Made by a program: the position numbers and the translations under genes
Shown: positions 4,857 through 11,995 of the stretch, piece after piece
Position numbering within the stretch: the stretch's first letter is position 1
How the letters are laid out: every line of letters begins with the position of its first letter
DNA from: Ruminococcaceae bacterium UBA2806
GTDB lineage: Bacteria > Bacillota > Clostridia > Oscillospirales > Acutalibacteraceae
DNA length: 11,995 nucleotides
NCBI GenBank assembly: GCA_002351795.1
Contig: DEHG01000094.1
Span: forward strand, 13,810-25,804
Direction: 5' to 3'
Notes under the pieces: generated by a model
What the model was told of the DNA's origin: nothing
Database searches by the model: none
The model's input: the letters and a program-made list of their open reading frames with translations, nothing else

Positions 4857-7481
4857 ATGGAATGGACAGGACTTAATGAACTGAGGGAAAAATATCTTTC
4901 CTTCTTTGAATCAAAGGGACATCTCAGACTGCCGAGCTTCCCGCTTATACCGAGAGATGATAAAAGCCTTCTGCTTATCAATTCCGGTATGGCGCCGATG
5001 AAAAAGTATTTTACAGGTGAGGTCACTCCTCCGAGAAAAAGAGTTACTACATGTCAGAAATGTATCCGTACACCTGATATAGAAAGGGTAGGCATTACTG
5101 CAAGACACGGAACATTCTTTGAAATGCTGGGCAACTTCTCATTCGGTGATTATTTCAAGCATGAGGCTACATCATGGGCGTGGGAATTCTGCACAAAGGT
5201 GCTTGAACTGCCTGTGGATAAGATATGGGTTTCGATCTATGAAAATGACGACGAAGCTTTCGATATCTGGACTAAGGAAGTCGGCGTTTCTCCTGACCGT
5301 ATAGTAAGACTTGGCAAGGAGGATAATTTCTGGGAGCATGGTGAAGGTCCCTGCGGTCCATGCTCGGAGCTGTATTTCGACAGAGGAGAAAAATACGGCT
5401 GCGGCAAGCCTGACTGTAAGGTTGGCTGTGACTGCGACAGATATGTTGAATTCTGGAATAATGTATTCACCCAGTTTGACAATGACGGAAAGAATAATTA
5501 TACTCCCCTTGACCATCCCAATATTGATACAGGTATGGGTCTTGAGCGTCTTGCCTGCATAATGCAGGGCGTTGACAATCTCTTCCTTGTTGATACCGTT
5601 CAGAATATCATGAAAAAGATCAGCAGCCTTGTAAACGTTAATTACGGCGACAGCGAAAAGACGGATATTTCCCTGCGTGTCATTACCGACCATATAAGAA
5701 GCGTTTCCTTTATGATAGGCGATGGAGTTATGCCTTCAAATGAGGGCAGGGGTTATGTCCTGCGCAGACTGCTCAGAAGAGCCGCACGTCACGGCAGACT
5801 TTTAGGCGTAAAGGAACCCTTCCTCTATAAGGTCGTTGATACCGTTATTGCGGAAAATCCCGCATATCCCGAGCTTTCTGAAAAGCGTGAGATCATTACC
5901 AAGGTCATTAAGACTGAGGAGGAATCCTTCGGCAGGACTCTCGATCAGGGCTTTGCTATGCTTAATGAAATAATAGAAAAATCAGAGATCAACCGTATTT
6001 CGGGTGAGGATGCTTTCCGTCTTAATGACACATTTGGTTTCCCTGTTGACCTTATTAAAGAGATAGCAGAGGAAAAGGGAATGTCTGTTGATATTGCGGG
6101 TTATGACAAGCTTTTGGCGGAGCAGAAGAAAAGAGCCAAAGAAGCAAGAAAGAAATCCGATACAGAGGCATGGCTCAGTGATGCCGTTGATTTCAGCGGT
6201 ATTGAAAAGACAGAATTTGTCGGCTATACAGATATGACAAGTGATTCAAAGATACTTGCTATTGTCAAGGACGGCGAAAAGGTTCAGTTCGGCGGAACAG
6301 GCGAGGAGGTTGTTATTGTTCTGGACAAGACCCCGTTCTATGCTGAAAGCGGCGGACAGATAGGGGATACAGGTACAATAAAGACGAAGGACGCTGTTAT
6401 TTTTGTTGTTGATACCGTAAAGGATAACAACGGAATATTCATGCACCGCTGCCGTATTGACTCGGGCACAGTTGAAACAGGTGATGAAGTGCAGGCAGTT
6501 GTGAACAGAGTATCAAGACTTGCAATTATGCGTAACCATACTGCCGCTCACCTTTTACAGGCAGCATTGCGTGAAGTTCTCGGCAATCATGTCGAACAGG
6601 CAGGTCAGCTTGTTACAGATGAAAAGCTGCGTTTTGACTTTACACATTTCTCTGCACTTACTGCTGAGGAGATCAAAAAGGTAGAGTATATTGTAAATAA
6701 AGAAATAGCAAAGGCATATCCTGTTGAAACAAAGGAGATGCCGATAGAGGAAGCTAAAAAGCTCGGAGCAATGGCGCTGTTCGGAGAAAAATACGGAGAT
6801 GTTGTCCGTGTTGTTATGGCGGGAGATTTCTCAAGGGAATTCTGCGGCGGAACACATATGGATAATACTGCCAAGCTTGGACTTTTCCGCATTGTCAGCG
6901 AAAATTCTGTTGCGGCAGGCGTAAGAAGAATTGAAGCTGTTACAGGCTGGGGAATTATCGAGCTGCTTGATTCATATGATAAGACCATTGGCGATACTAT
7001 GAAGGCACTCAAGACAAACAGTATGACAAAGCTCACATCATCGGCTGAAAAGCTTATGGAGGAGCTGAAGGCTAAGGAAAAGGAAATAGAAGCGCTTACA
7101 GCAAAGCTTTCATCACAGGGCGTAGATACGATGCTTTCATCGGCGGAAGCAGTTGGAAATGTAAGAGTAGCCTGCGGTCGCTTTAACGGCATGAATGCAG
7201 GTACGCTTAAAACAATGGCTGATACCGTAATGGATAAAGCACCTGACTGTGTTGCAGTAATGTTTGCAGTAGACGGAGAAAAGGCAAATCTTTGTGTTGC
7301 CTGCGGTAAAGAGGCTGTCAGAAACGGCGCTCATGCAGGTAAGATCATCAAGGATATTGCGGCGCTTGTCGGCGGAAAGGGCGGCGGAAAGCCTGAACGT
7401 GCTATGGCAGGTGTCGGAGATATTTCGCTTATCGGAGAGGCGCTTTCAAAGGCAAAGGATATTATTGCGTCAAAGCTCTGA
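4857..7481 (+). CDS. alaS: Alanyl-tRNA synthetase
   Basis: An 874-residue, full-length alanine-tRNA ligase that charges tRNA-Ala in the cytoplasm. The class II catalytic core at the N terminus shows NSGMAPMKKYF, the motif 2 region TTCQKCIRTPDIERVG and the motif 3 segment GMGLERLA. The editing domain, which removes mischarged Ser and Gly, has its metal site: HTAAH (561-565) and CGGTH (663-667). The C-terminal C-Ala/DHHA1 domain ends with the glycine-rich GGKGGGKPERAM near 839. A cysteine cluster in the catalytic half (CGKPDCKVGCDC) is an insertion common in clostridial AlaRS and may bind metal. The start is ATG 4857, with AAGGAG 10 nt upstream. It is transcribed from its own promoter under T-box control. 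A separate promoter candidate precedes the next gene. Confidence 0.99.
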   Translation: MEWTGLNELREKYLSFFESKGHLRLPSFPLIPRDDKSLLLINSGMAPMKKYFTGEVTPPRKRVTTCQKCIRTPDIERVGITARHGTFFEMLGNFSFGDYFKHEATSWAWEFCTKVLELPVDKIWVSIYENDDEAFDIWTKEVGVSPDRIVRLGKEDNFWEHGEGPCGPCSELYFDRGEKYGCGKPDCKVGCDCDRYVEFWNNVFTQFDNDGKNNYTPLDHPNIDTGMGLERLACIMQGVDNLFLVDTVQNIMKKISSLVNVNYGDSEKTDISLRVITDHIRSVSFMIGDGVMPSNEGRGYVLRRLLRRAARHGRLLGVKEPFLYKVVDTVIAENPAYPELSEKREIITKVIKTEEESFGRTLDQGFAMLNEIIEKSEINRISGEDAFRLNDTFGFPVDLIKEIAEEKGMSVDIAGYDKLLAEQKKRAKEARKKSDTEAWLSDAVDFSGIEKTEFVGYTDMTSDSKILAIVKDGEKVQFGGTGEEVVIVLDKTPFYAESGGQIGDTGTIKTKDAVIFVVDTVKDNNGIFMHRCRIDSGTVETGDEVQAVVNRVSRLAIMRNHTAAHLLQAALREVLGNHVEQAGQLVTDEKLRFDFTHFSALTAEEIKKVEYIVNKEIAKAYPVETKEMPIEEAKKLGAMALFGEKYGDVVRVVMAGDFSREFCGGTHMDNTAKLGLFRIVSENSVAAGVRRIEAVTGWGIIELLDSYDKTIGDTMKALKTNSMTKLTSSAEKLMEELKAKEKEIEALTAKLSSQGVDTMLSSAEAVGNVRVACGRFNGMNAGTLKTMADTVMDKAPDCVAVMFAVDGEKANLCVACGKEAVRNGAHAGKIIKDIAALVGGKGGGKPERAMAGVGDISLIGEALSKAKDIIASKL

Positions 7482-7566
7482 TGCAGATATCTGTAAATAT
7501 AAAACAAAGAGAGATAATTCAGAAAAATAATAAGCTGTGAAGAGTCTGACAAAGCTTTACAGATCC

Positions 7567-7594
7567 TTTACGGCTGAATAACGGCAGATATAAT
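7567..7594 (+). promoter_or_regulatory. Probable promoter of the GT2/TagF-like gene
   Basis: TTTACG (7567-7572, four of six to TTGACA) and a perfect TATAAT (7589-7594) are 16 nt apart. The start would fall near 7601, leaving about 27 nt before the ATG. It allows expression independent of alaS and its T-box, though readthrough from alaS is also possible because no good terminator is seen after alaS. Confidence 0.5.
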
Positions 7595-7627
7595 TACAGA
7601 CTGATTTTCGAGAGGGAGGGGATTATC

Positions 7628-10366
7628 ATGGCTAAAAAATTTTTCTTTACAGTGAATCTTGTTATCAGAAGTGATGCCAATATAAGAAAAGCAATTGATT
7701 CAATTATAAGTGATGAAAAGTTTTTCAGACAGAATGTACAGCTCATCCTGATAGATACGATAGGTACGCCTATTTCAAATGACGTCTGCGCCCAGTACAG
7801 CGCTCTTCATCCGGATAATGTATTTTTTATTGACGCAGTGGGGGAGTCCATTGCAGACGGGTACAATCATGCAGGCGCTCTTTCTGTCGGTAAATATATA
7901 TCCTTCATTGACAATTACGGTACATATTCTCCTAAAACATTCAGTACGCTTTATAACCTACTGAAAAGCGGCAAGGTGCCTGTATTCTGTATACGCCCCA
8001 TGGTATACGATGCCGACGGTACTGCAAAACCGTATCTTGACGGAATGGTAAGCGGTACGATACACATGAAGGATACGCCTGATAAATTCATACTGTTCCT
8101 TGGCGCATATTTTTTCCACAGAAGGATCGCTTCAAAATTAGAATTCGATCAGACTCTGCGTTTCCATTATGATGTAAAATATATTATTGATGCGCTTAAA
8201 AAAACATATAACTATGTCTTTTCGGAAAAATGCAGCTATTATTCATCAAGCGCCTGTGAATACGATATCAAGCGCTATGAGCCGCAGTATTCAAATGCCT
8301 TCTATACAAAATCTGTAGAGGATTTCATTATTCCGACGCTTAAAAAGAGTAATCAGGCGGATTTTGCCATGTACATAATGATGTATCTGCTGGAGGTCAA
8401 ATTTGCTCTTAATGCTGATGACGATTATAAAAAGGTGCTTATAGGGACTCATGTTGAAAGGTTCTTTGAAAGCTGCTCCGAGGCTTTGGGGTATATTGAC
8501 GATACGGTTATTCTTAACAAGAAGATCAGCGCTCTGAGCAGGATAGATGAGGAGATGCTTTTCCGTTTTATCCGCATGAAAAGAAAGAACGATAAACTGC
8601 GTCCGCAGATAGATATTGTATCCCCTAAGGAAACTATTGTCAAAAAATACAGAGTATCCGAAAATACGATAGCAGCACTGCCGCTTACGGGAGAATTTGT
8701 CTGTCATATTGACGGTGTGCTTGTATCACGTTCAAAAAATATTACTGCTGATATCGAAATACTGAATTATGATAAGGAAGCAATGTATTTTGACGCAATT
8801 TTAAGCGGATGCTCCTTTCTTGATGAAAATGAATTCCAGATATTCCTGTCCAATAACGGTGAAAAAATCCCTGTTATAAAAAGCAATGTATATACTTTAA
8901 AGAAATATTTCGGAAAGTCATTCCTGAAGCGCTATGCATTCAGATTTTATATTCCGTTCAATTACAGATCCAGGATAGATACAGCTTGTCTGAATTTCAA
9001 ATATAAGATGCTTACATTCAGGATGAACCTTTCATTCAATTCTCTTCATTCAAAGCTGAATGAGGAGCTTAAAGGCTCATATGCGCTTATGAATGATAAG
9101 GTAGTAACATATGATGCAAAGAATAAAAGCATTGTAATAAAGACCGCTACAGACAGTCTGCTTACCGTTTCCGAGACAAGACTTCTAAATCAGATAACGA
9201 GGGCGGGAGGACTCAGAGAACGTTTTTATTACAGCCGTATCCGCAAACGTGCAAAGGCTATGATGAAAAACGAGCCAAATAAAAAAATTATCCTCTTTTA
9301 TGAGGATCAGGGGATCAATTATAACGGCAGTCTGCTTTTCAGGTATTTTTACAGACATCCGCACGAAAGCTTCATACCATATATTTGCGTAAAGCGTGAT
9401 ACTCCCGAATATAATTTTCTTATTGACAACGGTTATGAAAATATTGTTGAAAAGGGTTCTCAGAAGGCAAAGATACTGGCATTGGCTGCCGATATCTTAT
9501 TTGCCGAGGACTGCGATCCGTATGATTCGATAGGCTTTAACAGCAAGGATAAGCTATATCTTAAAGATATGATAAATGCGGAGACTTTTTCTGTAAAAAA
9601 TTATTTTATGACCTACGAAACAGCCCAGTATAATAACCGTTTGCGTGACAATACTCAGATAGTGTTCTGCGCTTCGCCTAAGGAAAAGGATAATCTTCTG
9701 ATGCCCGTATATGATTATAATGACGATCTGATAAAGATAACGGGAAATGCTCTCCTTGACGCCGCAAGTGATAATCATGAAAAGATAATCCTTATTTCCC
9801 CGGGCAAAAGAAAGCTTTTCCGTATCTATGAACATTCAAACTATTATCGTTTTACGGAAAGTTCATTCTTCAAGGCATATAACGGTGTCCTTTCAAATAA
9901 GGATTTTATGCGTATATGCAGGGATAACGGATATAAGATAGCAGTTCTTATGCCCAGCTCTATAGAAAAATATGCTGCACTGTTTCCGGATAATCCTGAA
10001 TTGAAGGTCTATCCGTACAATGAACAGACAGAAACGGCACTTTTGTCAAGGGCAAGCGTTCTGGTGACGGATTATTCTGATCTTCAATATCGTTTTGCCT
10101 ATCTTGGAAAGAGTGTACTGTACTTTTTTCCACAGGGATTGCCTATAAACTCCGAGCATAAGGGAGAGGGCATTACAAGAAACGGGTTTGGTGAAGTCCT
10201 GTTTGAAAAGGATGAGCTTATAATGAGGCTTATCGAAGGAATAGAAAACGGTTTTGAAAACACTGCAAAATATGAAAAGCGCAGAGATGATTTCTTCGGA
10301 GAGATCGACAAAGGCAACTGCCGGAGAATATATGAACAGACTTTGCGAATAATAAAAAGAATGTAA
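7628..10366 (+). CDS. GT2-TagB/TagF-like fusion with degenerate active sites
   Basis: A 912-residue protein with the architecture of clostridial fusions of a family 2 glycosyltransferase with a CDP-glycerol glycerophosphotransferase (teichoic-acid-type polymer synthesis). Residues 1-220 match the GT-A fold in outline, but the usual VDDGS-type loop is DTIGTP (43-48) and the DxD region is FIDNYG (93-98), without paired acidic residues. Residues 330-540 resemble the beta-rich middle region of these fusions. Residues 560-912 fit the TagB/F fold: TDYSD (814-818), FAYLGKSVLYFF and NGFGEV are close to consensus. The HG motif is replaced by TYETA (662-666), the GxPRxD segment by GNALLD, and the second catalytic histidine region (usually HP) by LMPSS (774-778). 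The reading frame is intact, with AGGGAGGGG 6 nt before the ATG, so it is not an obvious pseudogene. It could be a scaffold, an acceptor-binding paralogue or a diverged enzyme. No signal peptide or membrane span is seen. Confidence 0.8.
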   Translation: MAKKFFFTVNLVIRSDANIRKAIDSIISDEKFFRQNVQLILIDTIGTPISNDVCAQYSALHPDNVFFIDAVGESIADGYNHAGALSVGKYISFIDNYGTYSPKTFSTLYNLLKSGKVPVFCIRPMVYDADGTAKPYLDGMVSGTIHMKDTPDKFILFLGAYFFHRRIASKLEFDQTLRFHYDVKYIIDALKKTYNYVFSEKCSYYSSSACEYDIKRYEPQYSNAFYTKSVEDFIIPTLKKSNQADFAMYIMMYLLEVKFALNADDDYKKVLIGTHVERFFESCSEALGYIDDTVILNKKISALSRIDEEMLFRFIRMKRKNDKLRPQIDIVSPKETIVKKYRVSENTIAALPLTGEFVCHIDGVLVSRSKNITADIEILNYDKEAMYFDAILSGCSFLDENEFQIFLSNNGEKIPVIKSNVYTLKKYFGKSFLKRYAFRFYIPFNYRSRIDTACLNFKYKMLTFRMNLSFNSLHSKLNEELKGSYALMNDKVVTYDAKNKSIVIKTATDSLLTVSETRLLNQITRAGGLRERFYYSRIRKRAKAMMKNEPNKKIILFYEDQGINYNGSLLFRYFYRHPHESFIPYICVKRDTPEYNFLIDNGYENIVEKGSQKAKILALAADILFAEDCDPYDSIGFNSKDKLYLKDMINAETFSVKNYFMTYETAQYNNRLRDNTQIVFCASPKEKDNLLMPVYDYNDDLIKITGNALLDAASDNHEKIILISPGKRKLFRIYEHSNYYRFTESSFFKAYNGVLSNKDFMRICRDNGYKIAVLMPSSIEKYAALFPDNPELKVYPYNEQTETALLSRASVLVTDYSDLQYRFAYLGKSVLYFFPQGLPINSEHKGEGITRNGFGEVLFEKDELIMRLIEGIENGFENTAKYEKRRDDFFGEIDKGNCRRIYEQTLRIIKRM

Positions 10367-10411
10367 AAAATCGGGGCTGTCACAGATGCTTGTGACAGCC
10401 CGATTTGTTAT
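10367..10411. terminator. Bidirectional terminator hairpin between convergent genes
   Basis: The arms 10368-10384 and 10391-10406 pair over 16 bp with a single bulged G (10373) and a 6-nt loop. It begins directly after the stop codon of the GT2/TagF-like gene. The plus strand is followed by TTTGTTATT, and on the minus strand the stem is followed by a strong T run (complement of the A run 10365-10370). It therefore serves both this gene and the minus-strand gene ending at 10421. The stem shares its core with the hairpin at 231-264. Confidence 0.88.
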
Positions 10412-10420
10412 TATGATATT

Positions 10421-11047
10421 TTATCGGTTAAACATTAGTCCGAGCAGAATACCTGTCAGCAATATCATTACCACGCCTGTTATTATAAGAAATGCCCTGC
10501 AAAATGAACGCAGGTTTTTGTTTGCTCCCGGATCCATTATTACAAAAACAGCTGCTGCAATATTGATAAAAGGAACAAGCATAAGCAGCTCTGTCAGCAA
10601 TGCCTGCTTTGTTTCCATGGGCTTTGAGGTTTCCTCAAAGGAGGTATCGGGCAGAAATGCTGGTCGGTATGCGCTATCTCTTGCGCTTGATAATACACGC
10701 ACTGTTCGTCTTGAGGCATTTTTGTCGAGCCTTTCCTTTGTGATCTCGTCAAAATTTTTATGAAAGGGCGGACCTGCAAGCGCTTCGATTTCAGCTGCCG
10801 TTTTTTCCTTGATATACAATTCCTCTGCAACCTCATAGATAAGACCAAGGTTTTTAACCGTTTCTTTATCTGCGGGGCTGATATCCGTAGAAAAGCCTTC
10901 TGAAAGAATAACAGGCTTATCTGCGGATTTTGCTGTTAACATTTTTTCAATAGGCTTTTCATTTGGTTCTTCTTCTTTAATGATTCCGATATATTCGATC
11001 GGCGCTGCGCCCGGCTTTATACGCTCTCTTTTATTAACGCTGTTCAA
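10421..11047 (-). CDS. Unrecognised protein with two C-terminal membrane helices
   Basis: A 208-residue protein that I do not recognise. The first 145 residues are hydrophilic and rich in Lys and Glu, with few features. Two hydrophobic segments follow, at about 149-171 and 182-206, separated by a short MDPGANKNLRS loop, making a membrane hairpin anchor at the C terminus. There is no signal peptide, cysteine pair or enzymatic motif. With a loop carrying R and K, the N-terminal region and C terminus are likely on the same side of the membrane, but the topology is uncertain. The start is TTG (11047-11045), supported by GGAGGG 7 nt upstream; no ATG lies near it. It follows the DUF1015 gene by 54 bp without a terminator, so it is probably the last gene of that transcript. 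Confidence 0.7.
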   Translation of the reverse strand: MNSVNKRERIKPGAAPIEYIGIIKEEEPNEKPIEKMLTAKSADKPVILSEGFSTDISPADKETVKNLGLIYEVAEELYIKEKTAAEIEALAGPPFHKNFDEITKERLDKNASRRTVRVLSSARDSAYRPAFLPDTSFEETSKPMETKQALLTELLMLVPFINIAAAVFVIMDPGANKNLRSFCRAFLIITGVVMILLTGILLGLMFNR

Positions 11048-11101
11048 GATCTCACCCTCCGTTTATATAAAGCGCATGACGGGGATGAAAAACAAACTGT
11101 G

Positions 11102-11995
11102 TTAATCAAATTTATTCATTACAAGACCGGTGATAAGCTTGGGATAGAAATATGTGGATTTCTGAGGCATTTTTTCTCCGGCAGCTGCAACATCCCTGAT
11201 CTCCTCAACACGGGTGGGATTCAGGATAAACGCACATTGCGCCTTGCCTTCATCAACACATTCAAGAGCCTCATCTGTTTTTTTGACATATGTAAGATTT
11301 ATCTGCTTAGCCATATTTTCAGCATCAATACCGAAGATCCTTTCAAGCACAAGCGTATGCAGAACAGATACATCAAGACCGCAGTAGCTTTCGCTTTTTT
11401 CGGGAAGGAATTCCTTTACCGCAGATCTGTCCCTCAGAACAAGAAGCTCGAAGCTGTCGCCGCCGCAGAAAAATGCAAAAGCTTTATTGCCCTTGCCGTA
11501 CTCATCGCTGAGCTTTTTCTCTATGTTTTCTCTGCCTGTACATTCGGTGATATCGAAGTATTCCTTGCATTTTTCAAGTATCTTATCCTTGTCAAAGCTT
11601 TCAAGATCCCTTACTATGCGATGAGTGGGGAGTACTAAAAGTCCCGGATGCTCCATATCTACAAGCATCATCATTACATAATCCTTGCTCTCGCTTGCAG
11701 TACCGTTTTCACGGCAGTAATTCCTGTAATTGAGAGCTGTTTCATAGCGGTGGTGTCCGTCAGCAATATACAGCTTTTTATCGGCAAATTCACTGCAAAG
11801 CTTGTCTATGCCGTCCTTATCGGTAAGACGCCACATACGGTGTGTTACGCCTTCATTATCCGTAAGCTCGCTTATTGGAGCAGATTTGCTGTGATCATCA
11901 AGCAGCTTTGTAATGCTGTGCTGAGGGTCATTGAACAGTGAATAGATCTGGCTGAAATTGCAGTCAGTAGCCTTCATAAGATTAAATCTGTCCTC
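11102..11995 (-). CDS. DUF1015 (COG4198) family protein, N terminus outside the window
   Basis: The C-terminal 297 residues of a DUF1015 family protein; the frame stays open to the right edge (upstream residues EDRFNL before the internal Met at 11977), so the true start lies beyond it. Family hallmarks are YIADGHHRYETAL (coded around 11732-11770) and the following MMMLVDMEHPGLLVLPTHR block. Members are usually about 400-420 residues, so roughly a quarter to a third is missing. The family has no settled biochemical function. In Clostridia it often sits beside serine-biosynthesis genes (serA, serC), which could lie upstream of this window, but this cannot be seen. The unrecognised membrane-anchored protein follows 54 bp downstream. 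Confidence 0.9.
   Translation of the reverse strand, partial: EDRFNLMKATDCNFSQIYSLFNDPQHSITKLLDDHSKSAPISELTDNEGVTHRMWRLTDKDGIDKLCSEFADKKLYIADGHHRYETALNYRNYCRENGTASESKDYVMMMLVDMEHPGLLVLPTHRIVRDLESFDKDKILEKCKEYFDITECTGRENIEKKLSDEYGKGNKAFAFFCGGDSFELLVLRDRSAVKEFLPEKSESYCGLDVSVLHTLVLERIFGIDAENMAKQINLTYVKKTDEALECVDEGKAQCAFILNPTRVEEIRDVAAAGEKMPQKSTYFYPKLITGLVMNKFD

Noticed and set aside
5395..5440. Cysteine-rich stretch in AlaRS as a foreign insertion
   Set aside because: The reading frame and flanking motifs are normal, and similar cysteine clusters occur in clostridial AlaRS.
6605..7192. Serine-rich minus-strand open frame opposite alaS
   Set aside because: Composition is what the complement of an alanine- and glutamate-rich gene gives, and there is no start signal.
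7535..7562. Hairpin CTGTGAAG/CTTTACAG after alaS as a terminator
   Set aside because: The stem has 8 bp with one G-U pair and a 12-nt loop, and no T run follows, so it is too weak to call.
10386..10763. Plus-strand open frame of 125 codons starting inside the bidirectional terminator
   Set aside because: It starts in the terminator hairpin, has no ribosome binding site, and is antisense to the minus-strand gene, which has a GGAGGG site.
11099..11941. Plus-strand open frames opposite the DUF1015 gene
   Set aside because: They are antisense to a recognised family, lack ribosome binding sites and show no motif.

Overview
The window looks like chromosomal DNA from a low-to-moderate-GC Gram-positive anaerobe of the class Clostridia, probably Ruminococcus-like (Oscillospirales). 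The evidence is a T-box leader controlling alaS, strong AGGAGG-type ribosome binding sites, TTG starts with good Shine-Dalgarno sequences, a teichoic-acid-type GT2/TagF-like fusion, and the general protein character. The genus is an inference; the Firmicute/Clostridia assignment is firmer.

Layout: (1) 1-182 holds the 3' end of a tRNA operon: tRNA-Phe(GAA), cut by the window edge, then tRNA-Gly(GCC), then an intrinsic terminator. (2) 224-1395, minus strand, is an ArsB/NhaD/SLC13-type ion permease with its own terminator. (3) 1396-4440, plus strand, is a three-gene cluster starting from a promoter that abuts the permease start codon: an Rsm22/METTL17-like SAM-fold ribosome assembly protein with four candidate Fe-S cysteines, a synthetase-only small alarmone synthetase (RelQ/SAS1 type), and a stand-alone condensation-domain-like acyltransferase (HHxxxDG). 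The first two genes overlap by 8 bp, and the third starts 27 bp after the second ends. (4) 4441-4856 is a 416-bp gap holding a sigma-A-type promoter and a complete alanine T-box (Stem I with GCU specifier, Stem III, UGGU T-box bulge, competing antiterminator and terminator). (5) 4857-7481 is alaS. (6) 7628-10366, behind its own probable promoter, is a 912-residue GT2-middle-TagB/F fusion in which most catalytic signature residues of both enzyme domains appear to be missing. (7) A hairpin at 10367-10411 acts as a bidirectional terminator facing a minus-strand pair: an unrecognised protein with two C-terminal membrane helices, and a DUF1015 protein running off the right edge.

Functional theme: most of the recognisable genes serve translation and its control (tRNAs, alaS, a ribosome assembly factor, (p)ppGpp synthesis). 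Cell-envelope and acyl-transfer functions are interleaved. No mobile element, CRISPR array, phage gene or rRNA was seen. The points most worth a second look are the apparently catalytically dead GT2-TagF fusion, the Rsm22/alarmone synthetase/acyltransferase cluster, the face-to-face promoters at 1396-1448, and the hairpin family present at both 231-264 and 10368-10406.
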